Shown: positions 14,677 through 23,126 of the stretch, piece after piece
Numbering within the stretch: the first letter of the stretch is position 1
Layout of the letters: each line of letters opens with the position of its first letter
Source of the DNA: CAIZGX01 sp039805165
GTDB taxonomy: Bacteria; Bacteroidota; Bacteroidia; Flavobacteriales_D; Sanyastnellaceae
Reading direction: 5' to 3'
Assembly: GCA_039805165.1 (NCBI GenBank)
Contig: JBDLUS010000075.1
Location: forward strand, 1 to 25,312
DNA: 25,312 nt
Notes under the pieces: generated by a model
The model's input: only the letters and a program-made list of their open reading frames with translations
The model's database searches: none
Told to the model about the DNA's origin: nothing
Position numbers and translations under genes: made by a program

Positions 14677-15969
14677 ATGCGCAGATCTTGGGTTTATGAA
14701 ATTTTCCGAATCATTTTGGTGTTTGGGTTAAGACTCTTTCACAGAAAGTTTCGTGTTGTTGGATATGAAAATTTAAAGGGCAGTGAAATTCCAACCATAG
14801 TTGTTGGAAATCATCAAAATGCCTTGCTCGACCCTATTCTTTGTTGCTCGGTAATTACGCAGCAATTGCACTGGCTCACACGCTCCGACGTCTTCAAACC
14901 TGGTTTTGTGAGCGCGTTTTTAAGTAAAGCGAATATGCTTCCGGTCTATCGAGAAAAAGACAATGTCCCGGATATACGTGATCGCAATGAAGCAGTCTTC
15001 CAAGAATGTTACAAGCGACTAAATCGCGGACAATGGATTAGTCTTTTTCCTGAAGGAACACACAAAGGAAAAAAATCGCTTAACACGCCACTCAAAAAAG
15101 GAATAGGTCGATTAATCATTGGAACATTCGAAGCGAATCCGAATTTACAGCAAATTAGAATACTTCCCTTAGGTTTAGAGTACTCCGAATTCCTAGAGAA
15201 AGATGGTGATTTCATGCTTCGCATTGGAAAACCTATTTTACTCTCAAAAGAAGATTACAGCACTGCAAACAAAGCCATTTGGGCAAATGAGCTAGTTGCA
15301 GATATAAGCGCTCAATTGCAAGCGGTCATGACAGACATTCGCAATGACCATTACTACGAAGAGTACATTACCATTCAAGACCTCATACATTTTGTCTATC
15401 CGCATAACGACTGGCATGAAAACGTGGTGATTTATCAGGATATGGTAAACGCGAAGCGTTTCGAAAAACCAGTATTGCTTGAAGAAATTAAGAAATTCAA
15501 TCGGCTTTCTAAAGAACTTAGTTTTTCCAATCAAACAGATCTAGATGCAATGCAATGGCGGATGTGGAATACGTTGCGTGTTTTCATGACGGTGCCGTTT
15601 TCATTCGTTGGAAAAATCATCTTCTTCCCCATTTCAAACTTCACAGAGAATTTTGTTCGAACCAAAGTAAAGGATATGCTTTTCCGCAACTCCATTCGAA
15701 TTACATTCAAGATGTTTTTAAGTATCCCCTACTTACTCATTCTCTCGATTATTTTTCCGTTCATAGGCGTGAACTATTTTCTAGGAATACTACTACTGAT
15801 TACTGCAGGAACATTCGAGGTGCGCGCACGTATGCGCTTTGATCGATTCAAAAAAATAATTCAGCACAAGAAAGATTGCGCGAAACGTACCGCCGATTAT
15901 TCCACATGGAAGGCTGCGCAAGAGCAATGCATTTCTCAATTAAAACAAATTTGTAATGAACAGAATTAA
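14677..15969 (+). CDS. PlsC-like 1-acylglycerol-phosphate acyltransferase
   Basis: This 430-residue membrane-associated acyltransferase has its catalytic half at residues 1-230: NHQNALLDP (His46, Asp52) and FPEGTHKG (124-131). The spacing is HX5D instead of the canonical HX4D, a form found in one Gpt2/AAK14816-like branch of the LPLAT superfamily. The second half carries hydrophobic segments (about 300-320 and 345-380) not present in short PlsC proteins. It probably acylates glycerol phosphate or lysophosphatidate for phospholipid synthesis. It lies between an ABC exporter and a VOC protein, with its last 14 bp overlapping the VOC gene. Confidence 0.88.
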   Translation: MRRSWVYEIFRIILVFGLRLFHRKFRVVGYENLKGSEIPTIVVGNHQNALLDPILCCSVITQQLHWLTRSDVFKPGFVSAFLSKANMLPVYREKDNVPDIRDRNEAVFQECYKRLNRGQWISLFPEGTHKGKKSLNTPLKKGIGRLIIGTFEANPNLQQIRILPLGLEYSEFLEKDGDFMLRIGKPILLSKEDYSTANKAIWANELVADISAQLQAVMTDIRNDHYYEEYITIQDLIHFVYPHNDWHENVVIYQDMVNAKRFEKPVLLEEIKKFNRLSKELSFSNQTDLDAMQWRMWNTLRVFMTVPFSFVGKIIFFPISNFTENFVRTKVKDMLFRNSIRITFKMFLSIPYLLILSIIFPFIGVNYFLGILLLITAGTFEVRARMRFDRFKKIIQHKKDCAKRTADYSTWKAAQEQCISQLKQICNEQN

Positions 15970-17011
15970 TAGCATTCAACACCTCGGTGTAGCGGTTCAA
16001 GATATAGACGCTTCTTTGAAATATTACCGTAAGATTTTCGGAATGAATATTCCATTTTTCGATAGCGTTCAACCGGCACCGCTTATGGATTGCTACACAC
16101 TCGGTAAGACCATTACCAAGCGTGCAAGCATGATTATGAATCTGCAAGGTGGTTGTGCAATGGAAGTTATTCGTCCTACAACCTTCGAACCTCGAAAGGC
16201 CGATTTTCAAATTAAAATAGGCGATCTTCACATCTTTCAAATACACATGAAGTCGCGCGATGTGAAAAACATGCATGCGTATTGTACCCACAACGGAGCG
16301 CACAACGTGAGCGAAATTCAACTCAATCCTGCGCAACAGCAAGTGTTCGACTTAACGGATATCGATGGAAATTTCTTCCGTGTAGAACCAACGAAAGAAT
16401 GCTACAGAGAAATGGGTCATCCGAGCAACGGAGTTGCAGGTTGCAGCATTGGCGTTACCAACATGGAAGCAGCAATGAATCTTTACTCAAACTTATTGGG
16501 ATACGATGAAGTTGTATTTGACCGCACAGGTACCTTCAACGATTGGGGACATTTACCTGGAGGAAAAGAACAATACCGTCGCGTTCGCTTGAAGCAATCG
16601 GCTCCAACTGGCGGTGGATTTGCACGTGTGATGGGCGAGACATTTATCGAATTGGTTCAAGCGCTAGATCGTGTTCCTGCAAGAACCTTTAAGGGGCGTA
16701 TTTGGGGCGATTCAGGGTTCGTTCACTTGGGTCTCGATGTAAAAGGAATGAAGAAACTCGGAACAAACTTAGCAGAACAAGGATTTGCCTTCAGATGCGA
16801 CAGCAACGATGCATTGAGCATGGGACAAACGAAAGTTCATTGCACCTACATAGATGATCCGGATGGAACACTTATCGAATTAATCGAAGTATACAAGGTT
16901 CCAATCGTAGAAAAATGGGGAATCTTCTTGAATGTAGAGAAACGTGATCCGTTAAAGCCGCTTCCCAACTTTATGTTGAACGCGTTGCGCTTCTCTCGTA
17001 TCAAAGACTAA
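15956..17011 (+). CDS. Two-domain VOC family protein (glyoxalase/dioxygenase fold)
   Basis: This 351-residue protein has two VOC modules. The first (about 5-150) begins SIQHLGVAVQDIDASLKYY, with candidate metal ligands His9 and Glu70. The second (about 158-315) begins GCSIGVTNMEAAMNLYSNLL, with FVHLGLDV (His257) and IDDPDGTLIELIEV (Glu308). It resembles ring-cleavage dioxygenases and glyoxalases but lacks an identifiable subfamily signature, so its substrate is unknown. The start ATG overlaps the acyltransferase end by 14 bp. Its TAA shares bases with the TAG of the convergent SDR. Confidence 0.88.
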   Translation: MNRINSIQHLGVAVQDIDASLKYYRKIFGMNIPFFDSVQPAPLMDCYTLGKTITKRASMIMNLQGGCAMEVIRPTTFEPRKADFQIKIGDLHIFQIHMKSRDVKNMHAYCTHNGAHNVSEIQLNPAQQQVFDLTDIDGNFFRVEPTKECYREMGHPSNGVAGCSIGVTNMEAAMNLYSNLLGYDEVVFDRTGTFNDWGHLPGGKEQYRRVRLKQSAPTGGGFARVMGETFIELVQALDRVPARTFKGRIWGDSGFVHLGLDVKGMKKLGTNLAEQGFAFRCDSNDALSMGQTKVHCTYIDDPDGTLIELIEVYKVPIVEKWGIFLNVEKRDPLKPLPNFMLNALRFSRIKD

Positions 17012-17799
17012 CGCGCTGCTTGTCGTTTTAATATTTTTCTGAAAACGTTCGGGAAATACCTGTGCAGAAATAAAGCGCGCAGCTCTTTACCCCCAACACC
17101 AAACTCTCTTTTTCCAGCAGCAATGCCGGCTAAAATCTGATTCGCGCAAGCTTCAGAAGAAATGCCTTGCGCCTGATTGTTGTCCATTTCTCCCGTAGGA
17201 TTTCCAGATTTATCCAAGGCGTGTTTCGAAATTTCAGTGGCAATAAATCCAGGTGTTACAAGCGTAACCTGTATGCCTTCATCCTCAACCTCCATGCGCA
17301 GCGAATCGAAGAATCCATGTAGCGCATGCTTCGATGCAGAATAAGCAGAGCGTAGATAAAATCCCCACTTCCCAGTTAAACTTGAAATAGCTACTATATG
17401 TCCTGTTTTTCTCTTGAGCATTTGAGGCAAAACCGCTTTGGTCATTTGAACATGACCGAAGTAATTCACTTCAAAGATTTTTCTATCATTGTCAATGGAC
17501 GTTTCTGCCGTTAAAGAACGCTGACTAATTCCACCGTTATTAAACAACAAGTCAATTTCAAACTTTGAAAGCACTTCACTCGAAACCGTTTCAATTGAAG
17601 AGGCTTGAGTTAAATCCAATGGAAAAACATGAACCTTTTCAGGAAAAGCACAAGCTCCCTTTACGCGTTCCAATTCTTCTCTTCTTCGCGAAGAGACAAG
17701 AACTGTTGCACCAGCGGCATTGAAAGCCTTTGCAACAGCTTCACCAATGCCACTGCTTGCACCGGTAATCCAAACCACCTTATTCTGAAATTGCTCCAT
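17008..17799 (-). CDS. SDR family oxidoreductase (DHRS7-like)
   Basis: This 263-residue classical SDR has cofactor motif TGASSGIG (12-19), NNGG (87-90), Ser139/140 in VAISSLTG, and Y153/K157 in SAYSASK. The C-terminal extension (HRYFPNVFRKILKRQ) is amphipathic and basic, as in DHRS7-like members that sit on membranes. Its substrate is unknown. It is monocistronic, convergent with the VOC gene (4-bp overlap) and divergent from the response regulator. Confidence 0.9.
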   Translation of the reverse strand: MEQFQNKVVWITGASSGIGEAVAKAFNAAGATVLVSSRRREELERVKGACAFPEKVHVFPLDLTQASSIETVSSEVLSKFEIDLLFNNGGISQRSLTAETSIDNDRKIFEVNYFGHVQMTKAVLPQMLKRKTGHIVAISSLTGKWGFYLRSAYSASKHALHGFFDSLRMEVEDEGIQVTLVTPGFIATEISKHALDKSGNPTGEMDNNQAQGISSEACANQILAGIAAGKREFGVGGKELRALFLHRYFPNVFRKILKRQAAR

Positions 17800-17827
17800 T
17801 TTTATATCATTTCCGCGTTAAGAAAAC

Positions 17828-17849
17828 TTAACTTTAGGTTAACCTTAGG
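17828..17849 (+). promoter_or_regulatory. Tandem 11-bp direct repeat, probable response-regulator operator
   Basis: TTAACTTTAGG (17828-17838) is followed at once by TTAACCTTAGG (17839-17849), 10 of 11 bases identical. OmpR/PhoB regulators bind pairs of direct repeats with this 11-bp period. The repeats end about 27 bp upstream of the candidate -7 box, an activator position. A perfect GTTAAG-AAAA-CTTAAC inverted repeat (17817-17832) overlaps the first copy. Confidence 0.55.
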
Positions 17850-17875
17850 TAGTTCGCAAATCAATAAAACACTCC

Positions 17876-17883
17876 TACCTTCG
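17876..17883 (+). promoter_or_regulatory. Candidate response-regulator promoter, -7 box
   Basis: TACCTTCG differs from TAnnTTTG at one base and lies 33 nt before the ATG. No -33 TTG is present, which fits an activator-dependent promoter. Confidence 0.4.
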
Positions 17884-17916
17884 TGGTGAATAATTCGATT
17901 CAAAGATTGCAATAGA

Positions 17917-18594
17917 ATGGCAAAAAAACCAAAAATACTTTGTGTAGACGACGAACAAGACATTCTTGATTTGCTCACATTTAATTTGGAAAAAGAGGGG
18001 TACGATGTATGCACAGCATTGAACGGAAAAAAAGGTCTTGAAGTAGCTAAGCGTGAACTTCCCGATTTAATTATTCTTGATGTGATGATGCCTGAAATGG
18101 ATGGCATGGAAACATGTAGAGAAATTCGCGAGATTCCTTCACTTCAAAATGTTGTCATTACTTTCCTTACTGCTCGTAACGAAGATTACAGTCAAATCGC
18201 AGGGTTTGAAGCGGGAGCAGATGATTTCATAACAAAACCAATACGTCAACGATTGTTAGTCTCAAAAATCAAAGCTTTACTTCGCAGATCTGGTCCGGCC
18301 GAAGTAAAAAAAGAAATGAGTATTGGTGGAATTGAGATTGACCGCGAAAAGTATTTGGTGACTAAAGACGGGGTTCAAATTCAACTTCCAAAGAAAGAAT
18401 TCGAGTTATTGGTATTGCTATCGAGCGCTCCAGGACGGGTTTTCACCAGAGAAAACATCTTAAATTCTATTTGGGGAAACGACGTTATTGTTGGAGACCG
18501 CACCATTGATGTTCACATTCGCAAACTACGCGAAAAATTAGGCGACGAAAATTTTAAGACAATTAAGGGAGTTGGTTATAAATTCGAAGCGTGA
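17917..18594 (+). CDS. OmpR/PhoB-family response regulator
   Basis: This 225-residue regulator has an N-terminal receiver domain with the acidic pair D11/D12, phospho-acceptor Asp55 (LDVMMPEMDG), Thr85 and Lys107 (TKP). The C-terminal winged-helix domain (about 130-225) contains KEFELLVLL and the recognition region TIDVHIRKLREKLG. All activation residues are present. The downstream kinase begins within its stop codon (GTGA). The pair is closest in layout to PhoB/PhoR of Bacteroidota, but no pst or phoU gene is nearby, so the phosphate role is not certain. A tandem repeat upstream suggests autoregulation. Confidence 0.92.
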   Translation: MAKKPKILCVDDEQDILDLLTFNLEKEGYDVCTALNGKKGLEVAKRELPDLIILDVMMPEMDGMETCREIREIPSLQNVVITFLTARNEDYSQIAGFEAGADDFITKPIRQRLLVSKIKALLRRSGPAEVKKEMSIGGIEIDREKYLVTKDGVQIQLPKKEFELLVLLSSAPGRVFTRENILNSIWGNDVIVGDRTIDVHIRKLREKLGDENFKTIKGVGYKFEA

Positions 18595-19634
18595 ATGTTC
18601 GAACTCCAAAACAAGTAGCCCTCGCCTCTGCGCTTTTCGTTGTGTTGCCTCTTGCAACAGTTTATTTCGTTATTGCATACCTTCTTGAAAGAGACTTCGA
18701 AATAGAATTACTCTTGCTTTTCATTGCTTTGGGTATGTCTATAACCTACTTTGTAGTTTACACCTTCATCGAAAGATTCCTATACAGCAAAGTGAAGGTG
18801 ATTTATAAAACCATTCACTCATTTAAAACCCAATCTGAAAAAAAAGGATTGGAAATGAGTACAGATATTCTAGGTGAAGTGAACCAAGATGTGGCGCATT
18901 GGGCTGAAGAAAAAATCGGAGAGATTAAAGATCTTCAAAATGCCGACAACTTTAGAAAAGAATTTGTAGGAAATCTAGCTCACGAATTAAAGACGCCGAT
19001 CTTCAACATACAAGGATATTTAGATACGCTCGCTGATAACGACGATATGGATCCAGAGCTTCGCAAGAAATTCTTAGAAAGAGCCATCTCCAGTTGTGAG
19101 CGTTTGGAACATTTGGTTTCAGACTTAGATGAAATTTCGCGTTTGGAAAGCGGTGCAGTTCCTCTGAAAATTGTTCGGTTCGACATTCTGCAACTTGCCC
19201 ATGAAGTCAGTGACTCGCTTGAGAATTTTGCTGCTGAAAAAAACGTGAAGCTATTTGTAAAAAATGGACCATTCAATGAACTGTGGGTTGAGGCTGATCG
19301 AAATAAGATTGAACAGGTTCTCATTAACCTCGTTGTTAACAGCATAAACTACGGCATTGACAGTGGTGAAACACGCATTCGTTTTTACGACATGAATGAC
19401 AACGTACTTGTTGAGGTGGCAGACAACGGAATTGGAATTGCAAAAGAACATTTATCGAGACTCTTCGAACGATTCTACCGCGTTGATAAAAGCCGGTCTC
19501 GACATGAAGGTGGATCAGGACTAGGTCTTGCAATATGCAAACACATCATCGAAAATCACCAACAAACCATAAGCGTAAGAAGTACTGAGGAAGTGGGAAG
19601 CACATTCGGCTTCACCATTAAAAAAGCGAATTAA
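18591..19634 (+). CDS. Sensor histidine kinase, PhoR-like
   Basis: This 347-residue inner-membrane kinase has two TM segments (about 9-31 and 38-60) with only a very short loop between them, so no periplasmic sensor domain. A linker of about 60 residues precedes the dimerisation H-box LAHELKTP (His131). The ATPase domain has the N-box near Asn250, G1 DNGIGI (278-283), the F-box and G2 GSGLGLAI (308-315). The start is GTG 18591, overlapping the regulator's TGA by 4 bp, so the two are made together. The only ATG nearby is out of frame. Input signal is unknown; sensing probably occurs in the membrane or through a cytoplasmic partner. Confidence 0.92.
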   Translation: MNVRTPKQVALASALFVVLPLATVYFVIAYLLERDFEIELLLLFIALGMSITYFVVYTFIERFLYSKVKVIYKTIHSFKTQSEKKGLEMSTDILGEVNQDVAHWAEEKIGEIKDLQNADNFRKEFVGNLAHELKTPIFNIQGYLDTLADNDDMDPELRKKFLERAISSCERLEHLVSDLDEISRLESGAVPLKIVRFDILQLAHEVSDSLENFAAEKNVKLFVKNGPFNELWVEADRNKIEQVLINLVVNSINYGIDSGETRIRFYDMNDNVLVEVADNGIGIAKEHLSRLFERFYRVDKSRSRHEGGSGLGLAICKHIIENHQQTISVRSTEEVGSTFGFTIKKAN

Positions 19635-19638
19635 CTTT

Positions 19639-19666
19639 TTGTAGCGCTCAGCATACTTTACTTTTG
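19639..19666 (+). promoter_or_regulatory. Probable mfd promoter
   Basis: TTG (19639-19641), a 17-nt spacer and TACTTTTG (19659-19666), an exact TAnnTTTG match. It predicts a leader of roughly 54 nt for mfd. Confidence 0.55.
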
Positions 19667-19679
19667 TTGAAACAAAATT

Positions 19680-19704
19680 CCCCGAGAAAGCAATCTCGGG
19701 GTTT
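19680..19704 (+). terminator. GC-rich hairpin in the mfd leader (terminator or attenuator)
   Basis: CCCCGAGA (19680-19687), loop AAGCAA and TCTCGGGG (19694-19701) form a perfect 8-bp stem followed by only TTT. It could terminate the two-component operon, but it lies downstream of the candidate mfd promoter and so would also be in the mfd leader. Confidence 0.55.
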
Positions 19705-19724
19705 ACTCGTTTGATGAAGCACCT

Positions 19725-22700
19725 ATGAAACCACGTCTTTCCATTTGGGAAAAAGAAATAACCTCGATTGAAAATAAGATCGCCGAAGATAAAAGTAAAC
19801 TTCATTTAAGAGGTCTAGCTGGCAGTGCACCTGCTTTCATTTGCAGTGCTTTTTATTCCTCTTCTCCGGTTACTCAATTGGTAGTGCTGGACGACAAAGA
19901 AAAAGCAGCTTATTTCCTGAATGACCTTGAGGCTATTCTTGAAATTGGTTCCGATGAAAAAGAACAAGAGAAAACTCCTGTTCTCTTTTTTCCTCGAACT
20001 GCCCGACTAGCATACGATGTAGAGACTACTCAGAATGCAAACATTGCCATTCGAACAGAGGTCCTAAACAAACTACAGAAGAATAGAAAAAACTACATTG
20101 TTGTATCCTATCCCGAAGCTCTCTTTGAAAAGGTAGTCACCCATCAAGAGCTAGAGAAGAATACCTTCAGCATAGATGTGGGACAATCTTACTCCATGGA
20201 TTTCATTGATGAAGTATTCATTGAATTTCAATTTGAAAAAGTAGATTACGTCTACGAACCCGGACAATACGCCGTGCGTGGAGGTATTGTCGATGTTTTC
20301 TCTTTCAGCTATGAATATCCCTACCGCATCGAATTTTTCGATGAAGAGGTAGAAAGCATTCGAAACTTCGATCCGGCTACGCAGTTGTCGGTAAACAAAA
20401 TGACGAAAGCCATTATTGTTCCGAATACACATTCAAAACATTCAGAAGAAGTACGCATAGGGCTCCTCGATTTCCTTCCTTCCAACACGGTTGTTTGGAT
20501 GAGCAATACGGAATCGTCGCTTGCACAATTTCAAGCTGAAATGGAGAAAGCAGAGGAGCGATTCAATAGACTTTCAGACAACATTGCTCACGACAAACCC
20601 GACGCTCTTTTCACTTCGAAACACGAATGGTTAAAGCAGTTGGAAGATAAACGCGTCATTGAATTCGGAAGCAAGCGTCAATTCCTTGGAGAAACAGAAG
20701 AGTTCCATTGCACGCCTCAACCTTCCTTCAACAAGAATTTTGAATTGCTTGCCGAGCACCTGGAGAATCTCATTCAACAAGGATACAAAGCGCACATTGT
20801 TGCCGGACAATCGAAGCAACTGGAACGCCTTGATCAGATTTTTCAAGACAAAAGAAAAGACATCGCTTACGTTCAAGAGATACTTGAGATTAGTGAGGGG
20901 TTCATGGATCAGAATAAAAAAATTCTGTACTACACCGACCACCAAATCTTTCAACGCTATCATCGCTTCAAACTGAAAGAAGGATTCAAAAAGAACAAAG
21001 AAGCTTTAACGCTGAAAGAAATTCTTGCGTTGCAACCGGGAGACTATGTTGTGCACATAGATCACGGAGTAGGCCAATTCAGTGGCTTGCAGAAAATTGA
21101 TGTAAATGGAAAAGAACAAGAAGCCATTCGTCTAACTTACAAAGGCGGAGATATTTTATACGTGAGTATTCACTCGTTGCACCGCATTAGCAAGTTCACC
21201 GGGAAGGAAGGCACTGCTCCAACCATGGACAAACTCGGAAGCAACGCATGGCAAAACTTAAAGCGCAAGACGAAAACGAAGGTGAAGGAAATCGCCTTCG
21301 ATTTAATTAAGCTTTATGCGAAAAGAAAGTCGACGAAAGGATACGCATTTCAGCCTGATACATACATGCAAACTGAATTGGAGGCTTCCTTTATGTACGA
21401 AGACACTCCCGATCAATTCAAGGCCTCCGTTGCGGTGAAAGAAGATATGGAAGCAGCCTTTCCTATGGATCGTTTGGTTTGTGGAGACGTTGGATTCGGA
21501 AAAACTGAGATTGCCATTCGCGCTGCATGCAAAGCTGTGGCAGATGGAAAGCAAGTTGCGGTGCTCGTTCCAACAACTATTCTATCCATTCAACATTACA
21601 AGAGTTTTAAATCTCGACTGAAAGATTTTCCTGTTACACTAGATTACATCAATCGTTTCAAAACAGCGAAACAGGTTTCAGACACGCTTGAAAAAGTGAA
21701 GAATGGAAAAGTAGATATCCTGATTGGAACACACGCTATTCTTGGAAAACGTGTGGTCTTCAATGATCTTGGATTGATGATTATTGACGAAGAACAAAAG
21801 TTCGGAGTCGCTGCTAAAGACAAATTGAAAACCTTGCGCGCTAACGTAGACGCGCTAACGCTAACTGCGACGCCTATTCCAAGAACGTTGCAATTCTCGC
21901 TCATGGGTGCGCGCGACTTAAGTATCATTCAAACGCCTCCACCGAATCGAGTTCCCATTCGCACAGAATTAATTCCATTCGGGGAAGAGATTGTTCGCGA
22001 TGCGATCAGCTACGAAGTGCAACGCGGTGGACAAGTATTCTTCGTTCACAATCGCGTTCAAAATTTGCGCGAAATGGCTGGATTGATTCAACGTGTTTGT
22101 CCCGATGTGCGCATTGGCATTGGCCACGGACAATTGAGCGGTGAAGACTTGGAAGAAGTGATGAACAAATTCATTGAAGGAGAATTCGACGTGCTCGTTT
22201 CCACTTCCATTGTTGAAAGTGGCATTGACATTCCGAACGCGAATACCATTATCATTAACGATGCGCATCACTTCGGAATGAGTGATTTGCACCAATTGCG
22301 CGGACGCGTGGGACGAAACAACAAGCAAGCATTTTGTTATTTATTAAGTCCGCCAACGCACATGCTTACCGACGATGCCAAGAAGCGATTAACAGCCATT
22401 GAGCAGTTCTCTGACTTGGGATCTGGGATGCACATTGCCATGCGCGACCTAGACATACGCGGTGCGGGGAATCTGCTGGGCGGAGAGCAAAGCGGATTCA
22501 TTAATGAACTCGGGTTCGAAACCTATCAGAAAATTTTAGATGAAGCCCTTCAAGAATTGAAGCAAGAACATTTCCAAGAATTGTATGAAGAGGAAATGAA
22601 GAAGAACGCTACGTTCGTGAAAGACACTGTGCTTGAAACAGATTTCGAACTGTTGATCCCAGATGAATATGTCGGAAATATTTCTGAACGTATTGCGCTC

Positions 22701-23081
22701 TACAAAGCGCTCGATGATATGGAACACGAAGAAGAAATTCAAAAGTTCTCGCAAGACTTGGAAGACAGATTTGGTCCTATTCCGAAGCCTGTTATTCAAT
22801 TGATAGACACCATGCGTTTGCGTTGGAAAGCGAGAGAAATTGGTTTCGAAAAATTGGTATTGAAGAGTGGAAAAATGATTGGTTATTTCATTTCGAAACA
22901 AGACTCGCCATTCTATCAAAGCGATGCCTTCACGCGCGTTCTGAATTTCATTAAGTTGAATCCCGTTGCGGGAAAAATGTATGAGAAAGACGAGACGCTT
23001 CGCATTGCATTTCCAGATGTAACAAACATGGATAAAGCCAATCGTCTGCTTAACGCGCTAACGGAAGGTTCTAAATTGTAA
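19725..23081 (+). CDS. mfd: Transcription-repair coupling factor
   Basis: This 1118-residue ATP-dependent translocase removes stalled RNA polymerase and recruits UvrA to DNA damage. The UvrB-like N-terminal part contains EPGQYAVRGGIVDVF (about 176-190). The RNA-polymerase-interaction domain spans about 436-493 (GDYVVHIDHGVGQFSG). The RecG-like motor has Walker A GDVGFGKT (587-594), DEEQ (688-691), LTATPIPRTL and the final helicase motif QLRGRVGR. The TRCF C-terminal domain lies near 971-1050. Length is normal. ATG 19725 gives a standard start. A four-codon reading frame (ATG 19714, MKHL) ends overlapping this ATG. Confidence 0.96.
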   Translation: MKPRLSIWEKEITSIENKIAEDKSKLHLRGLAGSAPAFICSAFYSSSPVTQLVVLDDKEKAAYFLNDLEAILEIGSDEKEQEKTPVLFFPRTARLAYDVETTQNANIAIRTEVLNKLQKNRKNYIVVSYPEALFEKVVTHQELEKNTFSIDVGQSYSMDFIDEVFIEFQFEKVDYVYEPGQYAVRGGIVDVFSFSYEYPYRIEFFDEEVESIRNFDPATQLSVNKMTKAIIVPNTHSKHSEEVRIGLLDFLPSNTVVWMSNTESSLAQFQAEMEKAEERFNRLSDNIAHDKPDALFTSKHEWLKQLEDKRVIEFGSKRQFLGETEEFHCTPQPSFNKNFELLAEHLENLIQQGYKAHIVAGQSKQLERLDQIFQDKRKDIAYVQEILEISEGFMDQNKKILYYTDHQIFQRYHRFKLKEGFKKNKEALTLKEILALQPGDYVVHIDHGVGQFSGLQKIDVNGKEQEAIRLTYKGGDILYVSIHSLHRISKFTGKEGTAPTMDKLGSNAWQNLKRKTKTKVKEIAFDLIKLYAKRKSTKGYAFQPDTYMQTELEASFMYEDTPDQFKASVAVKEDMEAAFPMDRLVCGDVGFGKTEIAIRAACKAVADGKQVAVLVPTTILSIQHYKSFKSRLKDFPVTLDYINRFKTAKQVSDTLEKVKNGKVDILIGTHAILGKRVVFNDLGLMIIDEEQKFGVAAKDKLKTLRANVDALTLTATPIPRTLQFSLMGARDLSIIQTPPPNRVPIRTELIPFGEEIVRDAISYEVQRGGQVFFVHNRVQNLREMAGLIQRVCPDVRIGIGHGQLSGEDLEEVMNKFIEGEFDVLVSTSIVESGIDIPNANTIIINDAHHFGMSDLHQLRGRVGRNNKQAFCYLLSPPTHMLTDDAKKRLTAIEQFSDLGSGMHIAMRDLDIRGAGNLLGGEQSGFINELGFETYQKILDEALQELKQEHFQELYEEEMKKNATFVKDTVLETDFELLIPDEYVGNISERIALYKALDDMEHEEEIQKFSQDLEDRFGPIPKPVIQLIDTMRLRWKAREIGFEKLVLKSGKMIGYFISKQDSPFYQSDAFTRVLNFIKLNPVAGKMYEKDETLRIAFPDVTNMDKANRLLNALTEGSKL

Positions 23082-23107
23082 TCAAGCCCACTATTATCGT
23101 AAATTTG
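23076..23107 (+). promoter_or_regulatory. Probable gltX promoter
   Basis: TTG (23076-23078), a 21-nt spacer and TAAATTTG (23100-23107), an exact -7 match, precede the gltX ATG by 19 nt. The -33 part lies at the end of mfd. Confidence 0.6.
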
Positions 23108-23126
23108 CACACTTTCAAAAACTATT

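Noticed and set aside
15848..16342. Minus-strand 164-codon open frame over the acyltransferase/VOC junction
   Set aside because: It is antisense to two well-supported genes and its translation has no recognisable domain or composition of a real protein.
16979..17020. Repeated AACGCG words at the VOC/SDR junction as a terminator stem
   Set aside because: They do not form a stable stem in the right order and lack a T run.
22536..22919. Minus-strand 127-codon open frame inside mfd
   Set aside because: Antisense to a conserved part of mfd with no promoter or family resemblance; a coding shadow.
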